DNA of 64,000 nucleotides from JALZMG01 sp963739975 (lineage in GTDB: Bacteria; Actinomycetota; Acidimicrobiia; Acidimicrobiales; Ilumatobacteraceae), in contig CAVUCK010000018.1 of the NCBI GenBank assembly GCA_963739975.1, positions 62,001 through 126,000 on the forward strand, given 5' to 3'. Positions 43,447 to 52,768 of this stretch are shown here, piece by piece; the stretch's first letter is position 1, and each line of letters opens with the position of its first letter. The position numbers and the translations under genes are program-made. The notes beneath the pieces were generated by a model. That model had not been told where the DNA came from, ran no database searches, and worked only from the letters and a program-made list of their open reading frames with translations.

Positions 43447-45028
43447 ATGTCGCGATCCCCCCTCGTGGCGCTCGGCGTGCTTGCCATCGTTGCCGCATCG
43501 GCCTGCGGTGACAGTGGCGTCGTCACCGAGCGCGCCGATGCCGCCGGATCGGCATCGACCGATGAATCGATCCCGCCGCCGGCGACCGATCCCGGCGGGA
43601 GCATCCCCGACGACACCGACGACACCGACGACACCGCCGGCACCACGGACCCCGGCAACGGGTCGTTGCAGTGGGAACCGGTCGGCGAGGGCGTCGAGCA
43701 GGCGTTGCTGGACGTGCCGGTCGACTACGACGACCCCGACGGGCCGCAGCTCGAGCTGTACCTCGCCCGCCGGCTCGCCGACGACCAGGCCAACAAGATC
43801 GGGTCGCTGCTGGTCAACCCGGGCGGTCCTGGCTTCGGTGGGACCGACTTCGCCCTGTTCGCCGACCAGATCTACGGCGCCGAGCTGCTCGAGCGCTTCG
43901 ACATCGTCGGTTGGGACCCCCGCGGCACGGGCTCCAGCGAGCCGGCGATCGACTGCGTCGACGACTACGACCGGTACACGGCCGGCATCGACATCACGCC
44001 GGATGACGACGGCGAACGGCAGGAGATCGTCGACCTGGCCGAGGAGTTCGCCGACGAGTGCGCCACCAAGAACGCCGAGATCCTGCCGTTCATCGGCACC
44101 AACAACTCGGCGCGAGACATGGACGCCATCCGCCAGGCGCTGGGCGAGGAGCAGATCAGCTACTTCGGGTTCAGCTATGGCAGCGAGCTCGGGGCGACGT
44201 GGGCCACGTTGTTCCCCGAGACGGTGCGCGCAGCCGTCCTCGACGGTGCCGCCGACCCGAACGCCGACCCCCTCGAGTCGAACCTGCAGCAGACTCGAGG
44301 CTTCGAGGGCACCTTGACGACCTACCTGGCGCAGTGCAGCGAGGACACCAGCTGCCCGTTCCACAACGGTGGGGACGCCGAGGGAGCGTTCGACGAGTTG
44401 ATGGAATCATTGGACGAGACGCCGGTGCCGAGCGAGCCCGATCGGCCCGACGTCGATCGCGGGGTGGCGCTGCAGGCCGTCATCCAGGCGATGTACTCCG
44501 ACTCGACCTGGCCACAGCTGTCCGAGGCGTTGGCCGCCGCCCAGGGCGGCGACGGCGCCCTGCTGCTCGAACTGTTCGACGCGTACTACCAGCGCCAGCC
44601 AGATGGCACGTGGGGCAACGAGCTGGAGGCGTTCCAGTCGATCGTCTGCATGGACCAGATCGAGCGGCCAACGGTGGAGGAGTCCGACGCCGAGGCGCCG
44701 CAGTACAACGAGGCTGGGCCGCGGGTCGCGCCGGACACCACGGGCGACTACTTCTGCACCTTCTACCCGGAGTCGACGGACCCCCGGGTGGAGATCACGG
44801 GCGCAGGGGCCGGCCCGATCGTCGTCATCGGAACGACGGGAGACGCCGGCGACGCCGCTGGAGAGCACGCGGGTCATGGCCGAGACGCTGGAGGACGGCC
44901 GGCTCGTCATCGTGACCGCCGACCAGCACACGGGGTACAACGTCAACCAGTGCGTCGACGACATCGTCCACGCCTACCTCATCGACCTCGAGGTGCCCGA
45001 CGAAGAGAGCAAATGTTGGCCATGTTGA
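43447..45028 (+). pseudogene. S33/TAP-family alpha/beta hydrolase lipoprotein, one frameshift
   Basis: Signal peptide and lipobox (LGVLAIVAASAC), Asp/Thr linker with a DDT repeat, then SLLVNPGGPGFGGTDFAL (HGGPG-like oxyanion), DPRGTGSS, ISYFGFSYGSELGATWATLFPETVRAAVLDGA (nucleophile Ser near 242). The frame breaks near 44850, where one extra G turns GDAATPLEST into GDAGDAAGEH; the proper frame resumes with RVMAETLEDGRLVIVTADQHTGYNVNQC, bearing the catalytic His, to the stop at 45028. A single inserted base explains everything, so sequence error or a very recent mutation. If real, the enzyme loses its Asp/His. Confidence 0.75.
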
Positions 45029-45067
45029 TGGCTCGCTGCGCTCGCTGGGCCGGGCGACGGCCGGCCT
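45024..45067 (+). repeat. Partial family B repeat, copy 3
   Basis: TTGATGGCTCGCTGCGCTCG...GGGCCGGGCGACGGCCGGCCT resembles the end of the 66 bp element. It overlaps the stop of the S33 gene. The 25 bp second module follows at 45081-45105. Confidence 0.5.
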
Positions 45068-45071
45068 CGCG

Positions 45072-45935
45072 TCACGTGCTCACTGCGCCAGGGGCCGAAG
45101 CGTCAGTCGACGATTCGCTGTCGAGCGGCGTGAAGACGGGCTGGCGTTTCTCGGTGAAGGCCTTGACGGCCTCGGCGTGCTGCGGCGACTCCCAGCACGC
45201 CAGCAGGTACTCGTGCTCGGCTCGCTGGACGGCGGCGAGGTCCGACTCGACGGCGTTCGCCGTCAGCAGGTGCTTGATCATCCGGAGTTGCGGGTCCGGG
45301 TTGGCGGCGTAGGACGCGGCGACCTCGACCGCGAGATCGACGACATCGTCGGGGCTGGACACCCGATCGGCCAGCCCGATGGCGTGGGCCTCGTCGCCGA
45401 GGATGATCCGCCCCGAGAGGCACAGGTCGCTTGCCCGGCCGAACCCGATCCGCTCGGCCAGCAGCCGCGAGCTGGCCAGCTCGGGCACGAGCCCCATCTT
45501 GATGAAGCCCATCCCGAACTTGGCGCCGGGGGTCGTGACGATCTGATCCATCGGCAGGCACATCGTGACGCCGATGCCGATCGCCGGGCCGTTGATCGCC
45601 GCGACCATCGGCTTGGCCGCCCGCACGAACTGCACCCAGTCGACCCCGCGGGGCATGCCACCGCGCCCGCCGGCCGTGTCGTTGCCCGGATCGCTGCCGT
45701 CGATCCGGGCCTGGAACGTGTCCTGCATGTCCGCCCCAGCGCAGAACCCGCGTCCCGCACCGGTGGTGACGATGGCGCCGACGGCGGCGTCATCGTTGGC
45801 CCGGGTGATCGCGTCGACCTGTTCTTCGGCCATCGTCGGCGTCCACGCGTTCAGCCGCTCGGGCCGGTTCAGGGTGATGACGGCCACGTCGCCGCGAACG
45901 TCGTAGGTGATCTGCGAGTACTCCACGGCATGCAT
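45072..45935 (-). CDS. Enoyl-CoA hydratase/isomerase family, 287 aa
   Basis: Crotonase fold: VAVITLNRPERLNAWTPTM, GAIVTTGAGRGFCAGADMQD (oxyanion hole), AAKPMVAAINGPAIGIGVTMCLPMD and GAKFGMGFIKMGLVPELASS. Hydrates or isomerises an acyl-CoA in fatty acid degradation. ATG at 45935 (MHAVEYSQITYD) is the natural start. The last residues (ASAPGAVST) are encoded within the second module of a family B repeat. Confidence 0.9.
   Translation of the reverse strand: MHAVEYSQITYDVRGDVAVITLNRPERLNAWTPTMAEEQVDAITRANDDAAVGAIVTTGAGRGFCAGADMQDTFQARIDGSDPGNDTAGGRGGMPRGVDWVQFVRAAKPMVAAINGPAIGIGVTMCLPMDQIVTTPGAKFGMGFIKMGLVPELASSRLLAERIGFGRASDLCLSGRIILGDEAHAIGLADRVSSPDDVVDLAVEVAASYAANPDPQLRMIKHLLTANAVESDLAAVQRAEHEYLLACWESPQHAEAVKAFTEKRQPVFTPLDSESSTDASAPGAVST
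45081..45105 (+). repeat. Second module of family B, copy at 45 kb
   Basis: CACTGCGCCAGGGGCCGAAG plus CGTCA; matches 33075-33100. It lies inside the 3' end of the enoyl-CoA hydratase gene. Confidence 0.55.
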
Positions 45936-45949
45936 CGTCGCGGACCCCG

Positions 45950-45997
45950 TTCTGGCCGTCGCTACCGGCCGCGTTGTGTCGAAGCCGACGGCCAGGA
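45950..45997 (+). repeat. 48 bp palindromic repeat, family C copy 3
   Basis: TTCTGGCCGTCGCTACCGG...CGACGGCCAGGA, 48 bp, with the asymmetric core CACAACG on the opposite strand. It overlaps the 3' end of the glycine-rich protein gene and supplies SWPSASTQRGR and the stop. Confidence 0.85.
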
Positions 45998-46969
45998 CGG
46001 TCGACTGGCAGTCGTCGGGCGGCGCTGCGGCAGGCGGACGAGCACGACACCGACGATCAACAGCGCCAGGCCGACGACGAGGATCGTCGTCGATGTGCCT
46101 GGACCCGTGTCGGGCAGCGGCTCCATGCCGGCGCCGAGGGCGATCCCGATGGAGCCGTTGCCTTGGTTCACTCCGTTCTCGAAGGTCGTGCCGGCCGGAC
46201 CGAAGCCGCTTCCTCCGCCACCGCCGTAGCCGTCGCCCTGACCGCCGGCGCCACCGTAGTAGCCACCGCCACCACCGCCGCCGGGTGCCTGAATGCCGCC
46301 GGCCCCCTCCCCGCCGGCCGAGCCGACGCCGAGTTGCCCGCTCCCGCTGCTGCCGTCCTGGTTGCCTCCTTTGCCCCCTTGGGTGCACCCCAGTCCACTG
46401 TTGTCGTTGGCCGACCCGCCGGTCAGGCCGCCGCCATCCCCGGCGCCCGCACAGAGGAGGTTGGACGCAGCTCCGCCGCCGCCACCGGCGACGAGCACCC
46501 GGTTCGACAGGTCGACACCACCGATGCGCACGTCCGACGCCCCGCCGCCACCCTGTCCGCAATAGGCGATCTCGGTGTTGTTCACCCCGGCGTCTCCGCC
46601 GCCGTTGAAACCACCGGCGCGATCGGTGCACGAGAGGTCGTCCCGAAAGTCTGCGCCTTTGCCGAAGATGTTGATGGTCTCCCCCGGTGTGACGGCGAGG
46701 GTGGCGACCGCCCGCCCGCCGAACCCGCCGGGAACCGGGACGCCGAACGCCGTACCTGCTGACCCGCCTTGTGCGCCGACCACGCTGAACGTCGCCTGGG
46801 TGACACCGGCCGGCACGACCCACGTCTGGGGCCCACCGGTGTAGTCGAACGTGTAGTTGGTCGTGCCGGCCTGGCCCGGGCTCGGCGTGGCGACGACAGC
46901 CAGCGCCGCCACCACCGCGGCGCTCGGCAGCGCCCCCATCCATCGCCTGACCGTCGACCGACCGCGCAT
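45962..46969 (-). CDS. LPxTG-anchored glycine-rich surface protein, 335 aa
   Basis: Signal peptide (MGALPSAAVVAALAVVATPSPGQAG), a small beta domain (YTFDYTGGPQTWVVPAGVTQATFSVVGAQGG), a long Gly-rich region, then PLPDTGPG, a membrane helix (TTILVVGLALLIVGVVLV) and basic tail: a sortase cell-wall anchor. GAGAGGGG precedes ATG at 46969. The C-terminal tail derives from a family C repeat. No sortase gene is in the window. Probably an adhesin or cell-wall structural protein. Confidence 0.82.
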   Translation of the reverse strand: MRGRSTVRRWMGALPSAAVVAALAVVATPSPGQAGTTNYTFDYTGGPQTWVVPAGVTQATFSVVGAQGGSAGTAFGVPVPGGFGGRAVATLAVTPGETINIFGKGADFRDDLSCTDRAGGFNGGGDAGVNNTEIAYCGQGGGGASDVRIGGVDLSNRVLVAGGGGGAASNLLCAGAGDGGGLTGGSANDNSGLGCTQGGKGGNQDGSSGSGQLGVGSAGGEGAGGIQAPGGGGGGGYYGGAGGQGDGYGGGGGSGFGPAGTTFENGVNQGNGSIGIALGAGMEPLPDTGPGTSTTILVVGLALLIVGVVLVRLPQRRPTTASRPSWPSASTQRGR

Positions 46970-47381
46970 GTCAACCCCTCTCGAGATGGTGTCGTCCTCC
47001 TGATCGGGGTCATCGCGCGTCCCGACGACAGGATGCGCCATGCACGGGGGGCGAGCGGAGCGAGCGGGGGCGCAGGCCGGGGTGTGCGCGGAAGGGGTGG
47101 GATGTCGGTGGCCATCGCCATCTGCCCAGCAGCGGCCACCTGGTTCCCGGTGGCGGCCATCGCTTGTGGAGATAGCCGTGGTTGGCTACCGTCGTCTGCG
47201 ACCCGGCGTTGGCGGACACATGACCTGTGGTCGTGGGTCGTCGTTTTCGGACAGTGTGACCAGGCGTGGCGCGAGTCCGGTCCCCGGCTGCTGGGCGTAC
47301 GCGTCGTCGATGCGCGGGCCGGGTGTGCGCATGGGTGACGAGGTGAACGCGGTGAAGGGTGAGTGCGGGTCGGTGGTTCGT
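46970..47381. other. Intergenic, nothing certain
   Basis: About 410 bases between two minus-strand genes. GGCCATCGCC and GGCCATCGC repeats flank CAGCAGCGGCCACC around 47112-47160, but I recognise no gene or RNA. Confidence 0.4.
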
Positions 47382-47909
47382 TCAGCGTTGCGCGGCGGCG
47401 GTGATGGCGGCGAGCCAGGTGTTGAGTGAGGCGTGGAGCTTGGCGCTGCTGAAGAACAGGACGAGGAGGGGGCCGGCCATCGACTCCTCGCTGGCGAGGC
47501 GTGTCTGGTTGTTGTTCGTCGGGGTGAGGAGGTGGCGGTGTACGGCCTTGGAGCCGAGCGCGGTGCCGGTCCAGGTCAACTCGCGTCCGGGGTTGACGAC
47601 GGCGAAGCGGGAGGACAGCTTGGCCTTGCCGTTGCGCCAGGTGAAGCGGCCTCCTTCGACGACGCCGTCGTCGAGCCGCACGTCGCGGACCTCGGACGCG
47701 AACTGTTCCCACCGTTGCGGTTGGCTGAGCAGCTCCCAGACTCGCTCGGTCGGTGCGTCGATGATCGTCTCGCAGCGCGCCGAGATGGGCGCGAGGTCGT
47801 CGATGCGGCCACGTCGGGCGTAGTCCTCGTACAAGACGTCTGTCGATGGCCCTGTGTAGAACAGGCGCCGCCAGGTGCCGAGCGGTCGGTGGGTCGCTAG
47901 GTCGATCAC
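47382..47909 (-). CDS. SRPBCC-family protein, 175 aa
   Basis: START-like fold: ETIIDAPTERVWELLSQPQRWEQFASEVRDVRLDDGVVEGGRFTWRN, then AVVNPGRELTWTGTALG and a C-terminal helix (LHASLNTWLAAITAAAQR). Binds a hydrophobic ligand; role unknown. GTG at 47909 has AAGGATG upstream. Divergent from a TetR regulator with one palindromic operator next to each start, so it is the probable regulated target. Confidence 0.85.
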   Translation of the reverse strand: MIDLATHRPLGTWRRLFYTGPSTDVLYEDYARRGRIDDLAPISARCETIIDAPTERVWELLSQPQRWEQFASEVRDVRLDDGVVEGGRFTWRNGKAKLSSRFAVVNPGRELTWTGTALGSKAVHRHLLTPTNNNQTRLASEESMAGPLLVLFFSSAKLHASLNTWLAAITAAAQR

Positions 47910-47925
47910 GGTGTCATCCTTTACT

Positions 47926-47940
47926 GCAACGGTGTGTTGC
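47926..47940. promoter_or_regulatory. Operator site 1 of the TetR/SRPBCC intergenic region
   Basis: GCAAC-N5-GTTGC, 17 nt from the SRPBCC start. Same as site 2 except for the spacer. Outer bases also include part of a longer GTTGCGTTAA...TTAACGCAAC inverted pair with site 2. Confidence 0.72.
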
Positions 47941-47974
47941 GTTAAGTTGACGGTGACAGATCTCGAGCGTTAAC

Positions 47975-47989
47975 GCAACATATTGTTGC
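47975..47989. promoter_or_regulatory. Operator site 2 of the TetR/SRPBCC intergenic region
   Basis: GCAAC-ATATT-GTTGC, 20 nt before the TetR start. Two identical half-site pairs 49 bp centre to centre support control of both divergent genes by the TetR protein. Confidence 0.72.
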
Positions 47990-48008
47990 AACGGAAGGTT
48001 GGGATGGC

Positions 48009-48605
48009 GTGAGTGGCACGACACGGCCCGGCGGTCGGACAGCCGAGACCCGGTCCAAGGTGCTCGCCGCCGTGCTGGCCGAGCTCATCGCTTCCGGGTA
48101 TGGGCGCACGAGCGTTGAGGGCGTCGCCGAGCGGGCGGGGATCCACAAGACCACGATCTACCGTCGGTGGGGGAACAAGGAACGGCTCGTCGCCGAGGCG
48201 CTCGAGCACGCTGCCGACGTGCGAACCGAAGTCGTCGACACCGGCGACATCGACGCCGACATGCGCACGCTCGCGCGCGCTGTCACGGCGACCCTGTCGA
48301 CCCACGAGGGAGCGGCGACGGTGCGAGCGATCGTTGCCGAGGCGCCGGGGTCGCCCCAGCTGGCAGCCGTCATGTCCGGGTTCTGGGCGGCCCGTCGCGC
48401 CCAGGTCGGGCCGATCATCGAGCACGCCATCGCCCGCAAGCAGTTGCCGGCAACGACGGACCCCAGCGAGCTCATGAAGTACATCGCGGCACCGATCTAC
48501 TACCAACTCCTGATGAGCGATGAACCGCTCACTGAAGCCACTGCCGACCGAGCAGCTGCCGCCGCGCTCACCGCCGCCCGCGCCGGCCTACTCACACACG
48601 CCTGA
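48009..48605 (+). CDS. TetR-family regulator, 198 aa
   Basis: N-terminal helix-turn-helix: ETRSKVLAAVLAELIASGYGRTSVEGVAERAGIHKTTIYRRWGNKERLVAEAL; C-terminal helical ligand domain (ELMKYIAAPIYYQLLMSDEPL) of the TetR_C type. GTG start with GGAAGGTTGGGA upstream. Likely represses itself and the divergent SRPBCC gene through the GCAAC-N5-GTTGC sites. Confidence 0.9.
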   Translation: MSGTTRPGGRTAETRSKVLAAVLAELIASGYGRTSVEGVAERAGIHKTTIYRRWGNKERLVAEALEHAADVRTEVVDTGDIDADMRTLARAVTATLSTHEGAATVRAIVAEAPGSPQLAAVMSGFWAARRAQVGPIIEHAIARKQLPATTDPSELMKYIAAPIYYQLLMSDEPLTEATADRAAAAALTAARAGLLTHA

Positions 48606-48778
48606 GACGCAGATGGCTGGACTGGCTGACACGCCCCTTGCCTGCGGCAGGGCTGGCGGTCACGGATGCTCCGGTCGAGCGTCGTTCTCATCCTGCGCCG
48701 GGCGGTCCACGGGGGTACGGGTGCAACTGCATCCTGAACGTGGCGTACGCCGGGTCTGCGGTCACCGAGAGGGTCAGC

Positions 48779-49255
48779 GTGACACGTGAAGAGTGGGCGC
48801 TCGCTGCGGCTGTCGTGTTCTCGGGGCTGTGGTCTGGTCTGTTGGGGATGCTCACGCTGGTGATGCATCCGATGCTCGCCGCGATGGACGGACGGGACTT
48901 CGAGCGCTTCTTGCAGGCCTTCCTCCCTGTTGGCAGGAAGGCGTGGTTCAACTATGTCTGCGCAATCGGGATGGCCGTGGCGGCGGTCGTCGGACTCGTG
49001 GCCCTGTGGGATGACCGGAGCTCCGCCGCATTCGTTCTCTGTGCGATCGGTCTGGCTCTTGTGGTCATTGGTGTGTACGTGGTGTCCAACGTGTGGAAGG
49101 AACCCCACTACGACGTCATGCTCGCCTGGGACGCCGACGCCATGCCACCGGACTGGGAGGCCGATCGGCGGCGCTACTTCACGCTCAATTGGATCCAAGC
49201 AGCAGCCACCTGGGCTGCGTTCGGCGTCTTCCTCCTCGCGTTGATCCGCCTCTAA
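48779..49255 (+). CDS. Small membrane protein, DUF1772-like, 158 aa
   Basis: Four hydrophobic helices: WALAAAVVFSGLWSGLLGML, FNYVCAIGMAVAAVVGLVAL, AAFVLCAIGLALVVIGVYVVSNV and WIQAAATWAAFGVFLLALI. Between the first two lies HPMLAAMDGRDFERFLQAFLPVGRKAWF, resembling DUF1772/anthrone-oxygenase-like proteins. GTG at 48779 follows GAGAGGG. Function unknown. Confidence 0.65.
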   Translation: MTREEWALAAAVVFSGLWSGLLGMLTLVMHPMLAAMDGRDFERFLQAFLPVGRKAWFNYVCAIGMAVAAVVGLVALWDDRSSAAFVLCAIGLALVVIGVYVVSNVWKEPHYDVMLAWDADAMPPDWEADRRRYFTLNWIQAAATWAAFGVFLLALIRL

Positions 49256-49642
49256 TGACCTGCTCCGTGTGCACTCGGCGAACGATGCGAACCAGCCCGC
49301 GATGCTGCGACGACCTCGATGCCGCCTGTCGCCGTCGGGCACCAGCCACGTCGCCGAGAGCCGGCGTTCTCGGGCACCTGGCCGGAGTGGTATCGGTCGC
49401 GTGAATCGGACATTGAGCGGACGGCGCTCGGCTCCTCACTCCCCGCAGCAGGTGCTGGCATGAGCGCTGGCCGCTTGCAAGGGTCGTCCAGCCGCCGTGC
49501 CATCGCCGGCCGACACGCAGCGAGGGGAGGACACGGAAGCAATAACGTCAGCCCGACCGTCGCTTACACCATCGTTGCAGGGTTCGTGTCACCGAACTGC
49601 CGCAGGGGAACAGGCGACCGCCGATTGCTGCAGGCAAAACCC
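49256..49642. other. Gene-poor stretch before DUF664 remnant
   Basis: About 390 bases with only fragmentary frames. It marks the left edge of the scarred region running to about 54.6 kb. Confidence 0.4.
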
Positions 49643-49900
49643 ATGCCCGAGGAGGAGGGAAGGCGTCGCTGGTCCCATCGACGACGACGTTGCTCGGTTT
49701 GGTCAAGCATGTCACCTTGGTCGAAGGGTCTGGTTGGATCAGGCCATCAGTGGCCCTCCTACGCCTCGATCGGCATTCCACGACCCCGACCCTGTCCTTC
49801 GCGCTGACCGAGACGACACGATCGTTTTGGTCGAGGCCGCCCATCGTCCGCCGATGTGAGTGCTGGCGGCGCATCATGGCTGCCCTGGCCTTCACGCAGT
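49643..49900 (+). pseudogene. DUF664/DinB remnant
   Basis: SLVPSTTTLLGLVKHVTLVE at 49666-49725 matches the intact gene at 19898-20395 (LVPSKTTLLGLVKHVTFVEG). Matches continue in shifted frames as WLDQAISG, SFALTETD and RCESWRRIMAAL-like pieces. At least three frame changes; clearly dead. Confidence 0.7.
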
Positions 49901-49956
49901 TGTCGGCGGCTTGGCGACCGGCCGGTGGGGGACGCCTCCTTCGACTACGAAGAGTC

Positions 49957-51669
49957 TCATGGTGCGGGCTTGTCGCCGCCGCGGATCAGGTTGATGTCGC
50001 CGAGGGCCTGGTCGATCGAGGCGTAAAAGTGGTCGCGGTCGAGGGTCTTGAGGAGCCCGTAGTCGTGGACGAGGCCACGGAGCCGGGTGCGTAGCTCGAC
50101 GAAGGCGAGGTGCACGCCCTTGGCGTTGAGTTCGGTATCGAGGCGTTCGAGCATTCCGGCTGCGGTGACGTCGATGTCGGTGATCGCCTCGCACTGCAAG
50201 ACCACCCACTCCGGCCGGCGCTCCTGCACCAGGTCGCGCACCTGGTCGGCGAAGATGCCGGCGTTGGCGAAGAACAGTGGCGCCTCCCAGCGGAACACCA
50301 CCACGTCCGGGTGTTCCGTGAGGCGGCCGCCGCCAGGGTCGCTGTGCCAGCCGTCGCGGCCGGGCACACGACCGAGCACTTCGCCGTGCGGCCACCAGTT
50401 CCGATGGAAGAACAAAAGGATCGACAGCACGACGGCGACGACGATGCCTTCGAGGACCCCGAGGAAGATGACGCCGGCGCTGGCGACGAGCGACAGCACC
50501 ACCGCCGAGCGTCGGACCTTCCACACTCGGATGAGAAGGGCGAAGTCGGCCAGGGAGAGTGCCGCGGCGATGACCACTGCGGCCAGCGCCGAGTCCGGCA
50601 GGTCGGCAAGGAGTCCATTGAAGAACACGAGCAGCAGCACCACGACGCCCGCACCGACGACGCCGGCGAGCTGGCTCTTCGCCCCCGATTGCTCGGCAAC
50701 CGCCGTGCGTGAGCTGCTGGCCGAAATGGCGAACCCGCGGAAGAACCCGGCGGCGATGTTGGCCGAGCCGATGCCGATCATCTCCTGGTTCGGCTTCACC
50801 TGCTCGCCACGGCGGGCGTTGAACGAGGTGGACAGGGCGATGGTGTCGGTCAGCGACACGAGCGTGATGCCCACCGCGGCGAGGAGCAGCGGCACGACGT
50901 CACCGATGTCAGTCCACGGCACGGCGGGCGTGGGCAGCCCCTCGGGAAGTGTGCCGACCGTGGACACGTCGAGGTCGAATGCGGCGGTGACGACGGTGGC
51001 GCCGACCACCGCCACCAGCACGGCCGGGATCGCACGGGTGAGGCGTGGGACCACGAGCAGCACGGCGAGAGTAGTGAGCCCTACGCCGAGGGCTGTGGTG
51101 TCGCGCTGGTCGAAGTTCGTCACGAACTCCCGCACCTCCTCGACGAAGGTGTCCGCGTCCGTCGGGAATCCGCTGAGCTTGGGCAGCTGCCCCACGATGA
51201 TGACGAGGGCCAGTCCGTTCATGTAGCCGATTTGGACCTCGCTCGAAAGCAGGTCGGCGACGAAGCCGAGCTTGCCGACACCTAGCCCGATCTCGATGAG
51301 GCCGACCAGGATGGCGAGCATGCCGGCCAGGGCGATGGCGGTGGCAGGGTCGTCGCCGGCCACGACGAGCGGGGTGATGGCGGCGAAGATCAGCGGCCCG
51401 AGTGATGAGTCGGGGCCGAGCACCAGGATCTTCGATGGCCCCATGAGGGCGTAGCCGATGAGGCAGGCGATCGTCGTGTACAGACCGTTGACTGGAGGCA
51501 GCCCGGCCAGCTCGGCGTAGGCCATGCCCTGTGGGACCAGGATCGCCGCCAGGACGATCCCGGCCACGAGGTCGGAGCGCAGCCACCGCCGCTCGTAGGT
51601 GCGCAGAGACGCGACGCCGGGCGCGTAGAGCTTCACCGTCGTCAACCGCTCATCACTGACATCGCCCAT
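49957..51669 (-). CDS. SulP-family anion transporter with STAS domain, 570 aa
   Basis: Starts VKLYAPGVASLRTYERRWLRSDLVAGIVLAAILVPQGMAYAELAGLPPVNGLYTT, the SulP signature, followed by about 12-14 membrane helices and a C-terminal STAS domain (VVVFRWEAPLFFANAGIFADQVRDLV; ITDIDVTAAGMLERLDTELNAKGVHLAF). Transports sulfate, bicarbonate or another anion. AGGTGGG precedes ATG at 51669. A decayed STAS fragment of a second copy lies at 58336-58520. Confidence 0.93.
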   Translation of the reverse strand: MGDVSDERLTTVKLYAPGVASLRTYERRWLRSDLVAGIVLAAILVPQGMAYAELAGLPPVNGLYTTIACLIGYALMGPSKILVLGPDSSLGPLIFAAITPLVVAGDDPATAIALAGMLAILVGLIEIGLGVGKLGFVADLLSSEVQIGYMNGLALVIIVGQLPKLSGFPTDADTFVEEVREFVTNFDQRDTTALGVGLTTLAVLLVVPRLTRAIPAVLVAVVGATVVTAAFDLDVSTVGTLPEGLPTPAVPWTDIGDVVPLLLAAVGITLVSLTDTIALSTSFNARRGEQVKPNQEMIGIGSANIAAGFFRGFAISASSSRTAVAEQSGAKSQLAGVVGAGVVVLLLVFFNGLLADLPDSALAAVVIAAALSLADFALLIRVWKVRRSAVVLSLVASAGVIFLGVLEGIVVAVVLSILLFFHRNWWPHGEVLGRVPGRDGWHSDPGGGRLTEHPDVVVFRWEAPLFFANAGIFADQVRDLVQERRPEWVVLQCEAITDIDVTAAGMLERLDTELNAKGVHLAFVELRTRLRGLVHDYGLLKTLDRDHFYASIDQALGDINLIRGGDKPAP

Positions 51670-51888
51670 GAGCCCACCTGCGTCGTCGTGCGGTCGATCT
51701 GTGGTCGGTCAGCCGCGCGGCTGCCCTTCGGTGACGGCGGACGGCTTGAAGTCGGGCAGGCGCACCATGCGGAACGAGTTGAGGAATCGGAGAAGGCAGG
51801 CGAGCACCGGATCAGCATCGCCGCCTGGAGGGCGAGGTCTCCGGCGTCGCTGTTGATGCGGATGATCTCGTGCTGGATCTCCCCGGTT

Positions 51889-51950
51889 TGACGCCGGGCG
51901 TGGCCTCGACTCCGACGAGGTGTAGCGGCGGCTGGCAAGGTTCGGGCGTT
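51889..51950 (+). pseudogene. P-type ATPase N-terminal fragment
   Basis: GLDSDEV-stop-RRLARFGRSS matches GLDPDEVQRRLAEFGRNE of the intact ATPase at 54681, and nucleotide similarity runs about 60 bp. An in-frame TAG is present. No further ATPase sequence follows. Confidence 0.6.
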
Positions 51951-51997
51951 CCTCCGTGAGCTTCTGGCAGTTGGGGAGTGCCACCCCGTGACGCGGG

Positions 51998-52135
51998 TCA
52001 GAACGGTGTCGGATCGTGCGTGGGTCGAGGCTCGGCTCCACAAAGTCAACGGCGGCTTGGCGCTCGGGGAACGTGACCTCCTCGCGGGCCAGCGGTTCGT
52101 ACGAAACCTGGCCAAGAAGGCGCACCGGCCACAAA
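51998..52135 (-). pseudogene. PPK2 C-terminal fragment
   Basis: LLGQVSYEPLAREEVTFPER and DFVEPSLDPRTI match the end of the intact PPK2 at 58288 (LLNQVPYEPIVPKKVTFPER), including an ACACCGTTCTGA-like end now one base out of frame. Orientation is opposite to the adjacent ATPase fragment, unlike the intact locus, so rearrangement has occurred. Confidence 0.65.
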
Positions 52136-52173
52136 CACGAGACCCACCCGAGAGTTCCCAGCGAACCATCGAC

Positions 52174-52768
52174 TCACGACGCTAGGAACTCGGCGTAGTT
52201 GCATGGCGAGCCCAGCCTGCCCAGTCCAAAGTCCTCGACAAGCCTGCGAAGTTCGGTCAGGCTGCTGCTCTCGACCCCAAGAGAGCTGTAGTGGCCCTCG
52301 TCGATCCGGAAGCGAACCTCATCTACCGTGCCGATTCCGCGTTGGAGCAGGCGGCGTGACTTGTACACCGAAACCATCTGCGAAGGGTCGCAGATCGTGC
52401 CCAGGATCCCAACCGCCTCACCAGCACTCGCAGCAGCGCCGAGCCGCTCGGCCGGACCAGCCCTTCCAATAAGATCGAGCACCTCGCGAAAGAGTTCGGT
52501 GCCCGCCGGCAGCGCCGCATCGAATTCAGTGCGCCATCGCTCGAAACCTTCGCTTGTTCGTTGCTGCAGCGTCTTCAGCTTCACGGTGTTTTCCGCGATG
52601 GCGAAACTTGAGGTTGATCCGGTTCGATCCGCTGAGCAAGTAGACATCGTGCTCATCGACAACCCTGAACGCGGGCTCGAGCGATGCCAACGTCCCCCGG
52701 GCCTCGTCCAATTCGAGCAGGTGCGCGGCGATCCATCGCAACTCCCAGACATCGGATCCCGCCAGCAT
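52174..52768 (-). pseudogene. CYTH-like protein, one frameshift
   Basis: From ATG at 52768: SDVWELRWIAAHLLELDEARGT, FRVVDEHDVYLLSGSNRINLKFRHRG; near 52590 the frame shifts in a short A-run and resumes NTVKLKTLQQRTSEGFERWRTEFDAALPAG...DEVRFRIDEGHYSSLGVESSSLTELRRLVEDFGL. Strand pattern and the VRFRI...SLGVES segment suggest a CYTH/triphosphate-tunnel-like fold, weakly. One base would restore it. The intact CYTH gene at 53567 is a different protein. Confidence 0.5.

Noticed and set aside
43360..44364. N-terminal extension of the ABC exporter frame by over 330 codons
   Set aside because: It is antisense to the S33 peptidase gene, lacks helices or motifs, and the exporter is complete from 43359.
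46190..46560. Repeat-rich noncoding DNA
   Set aside because: It is the glycine-rich coding region of the LPxTG protein, with intact frame.
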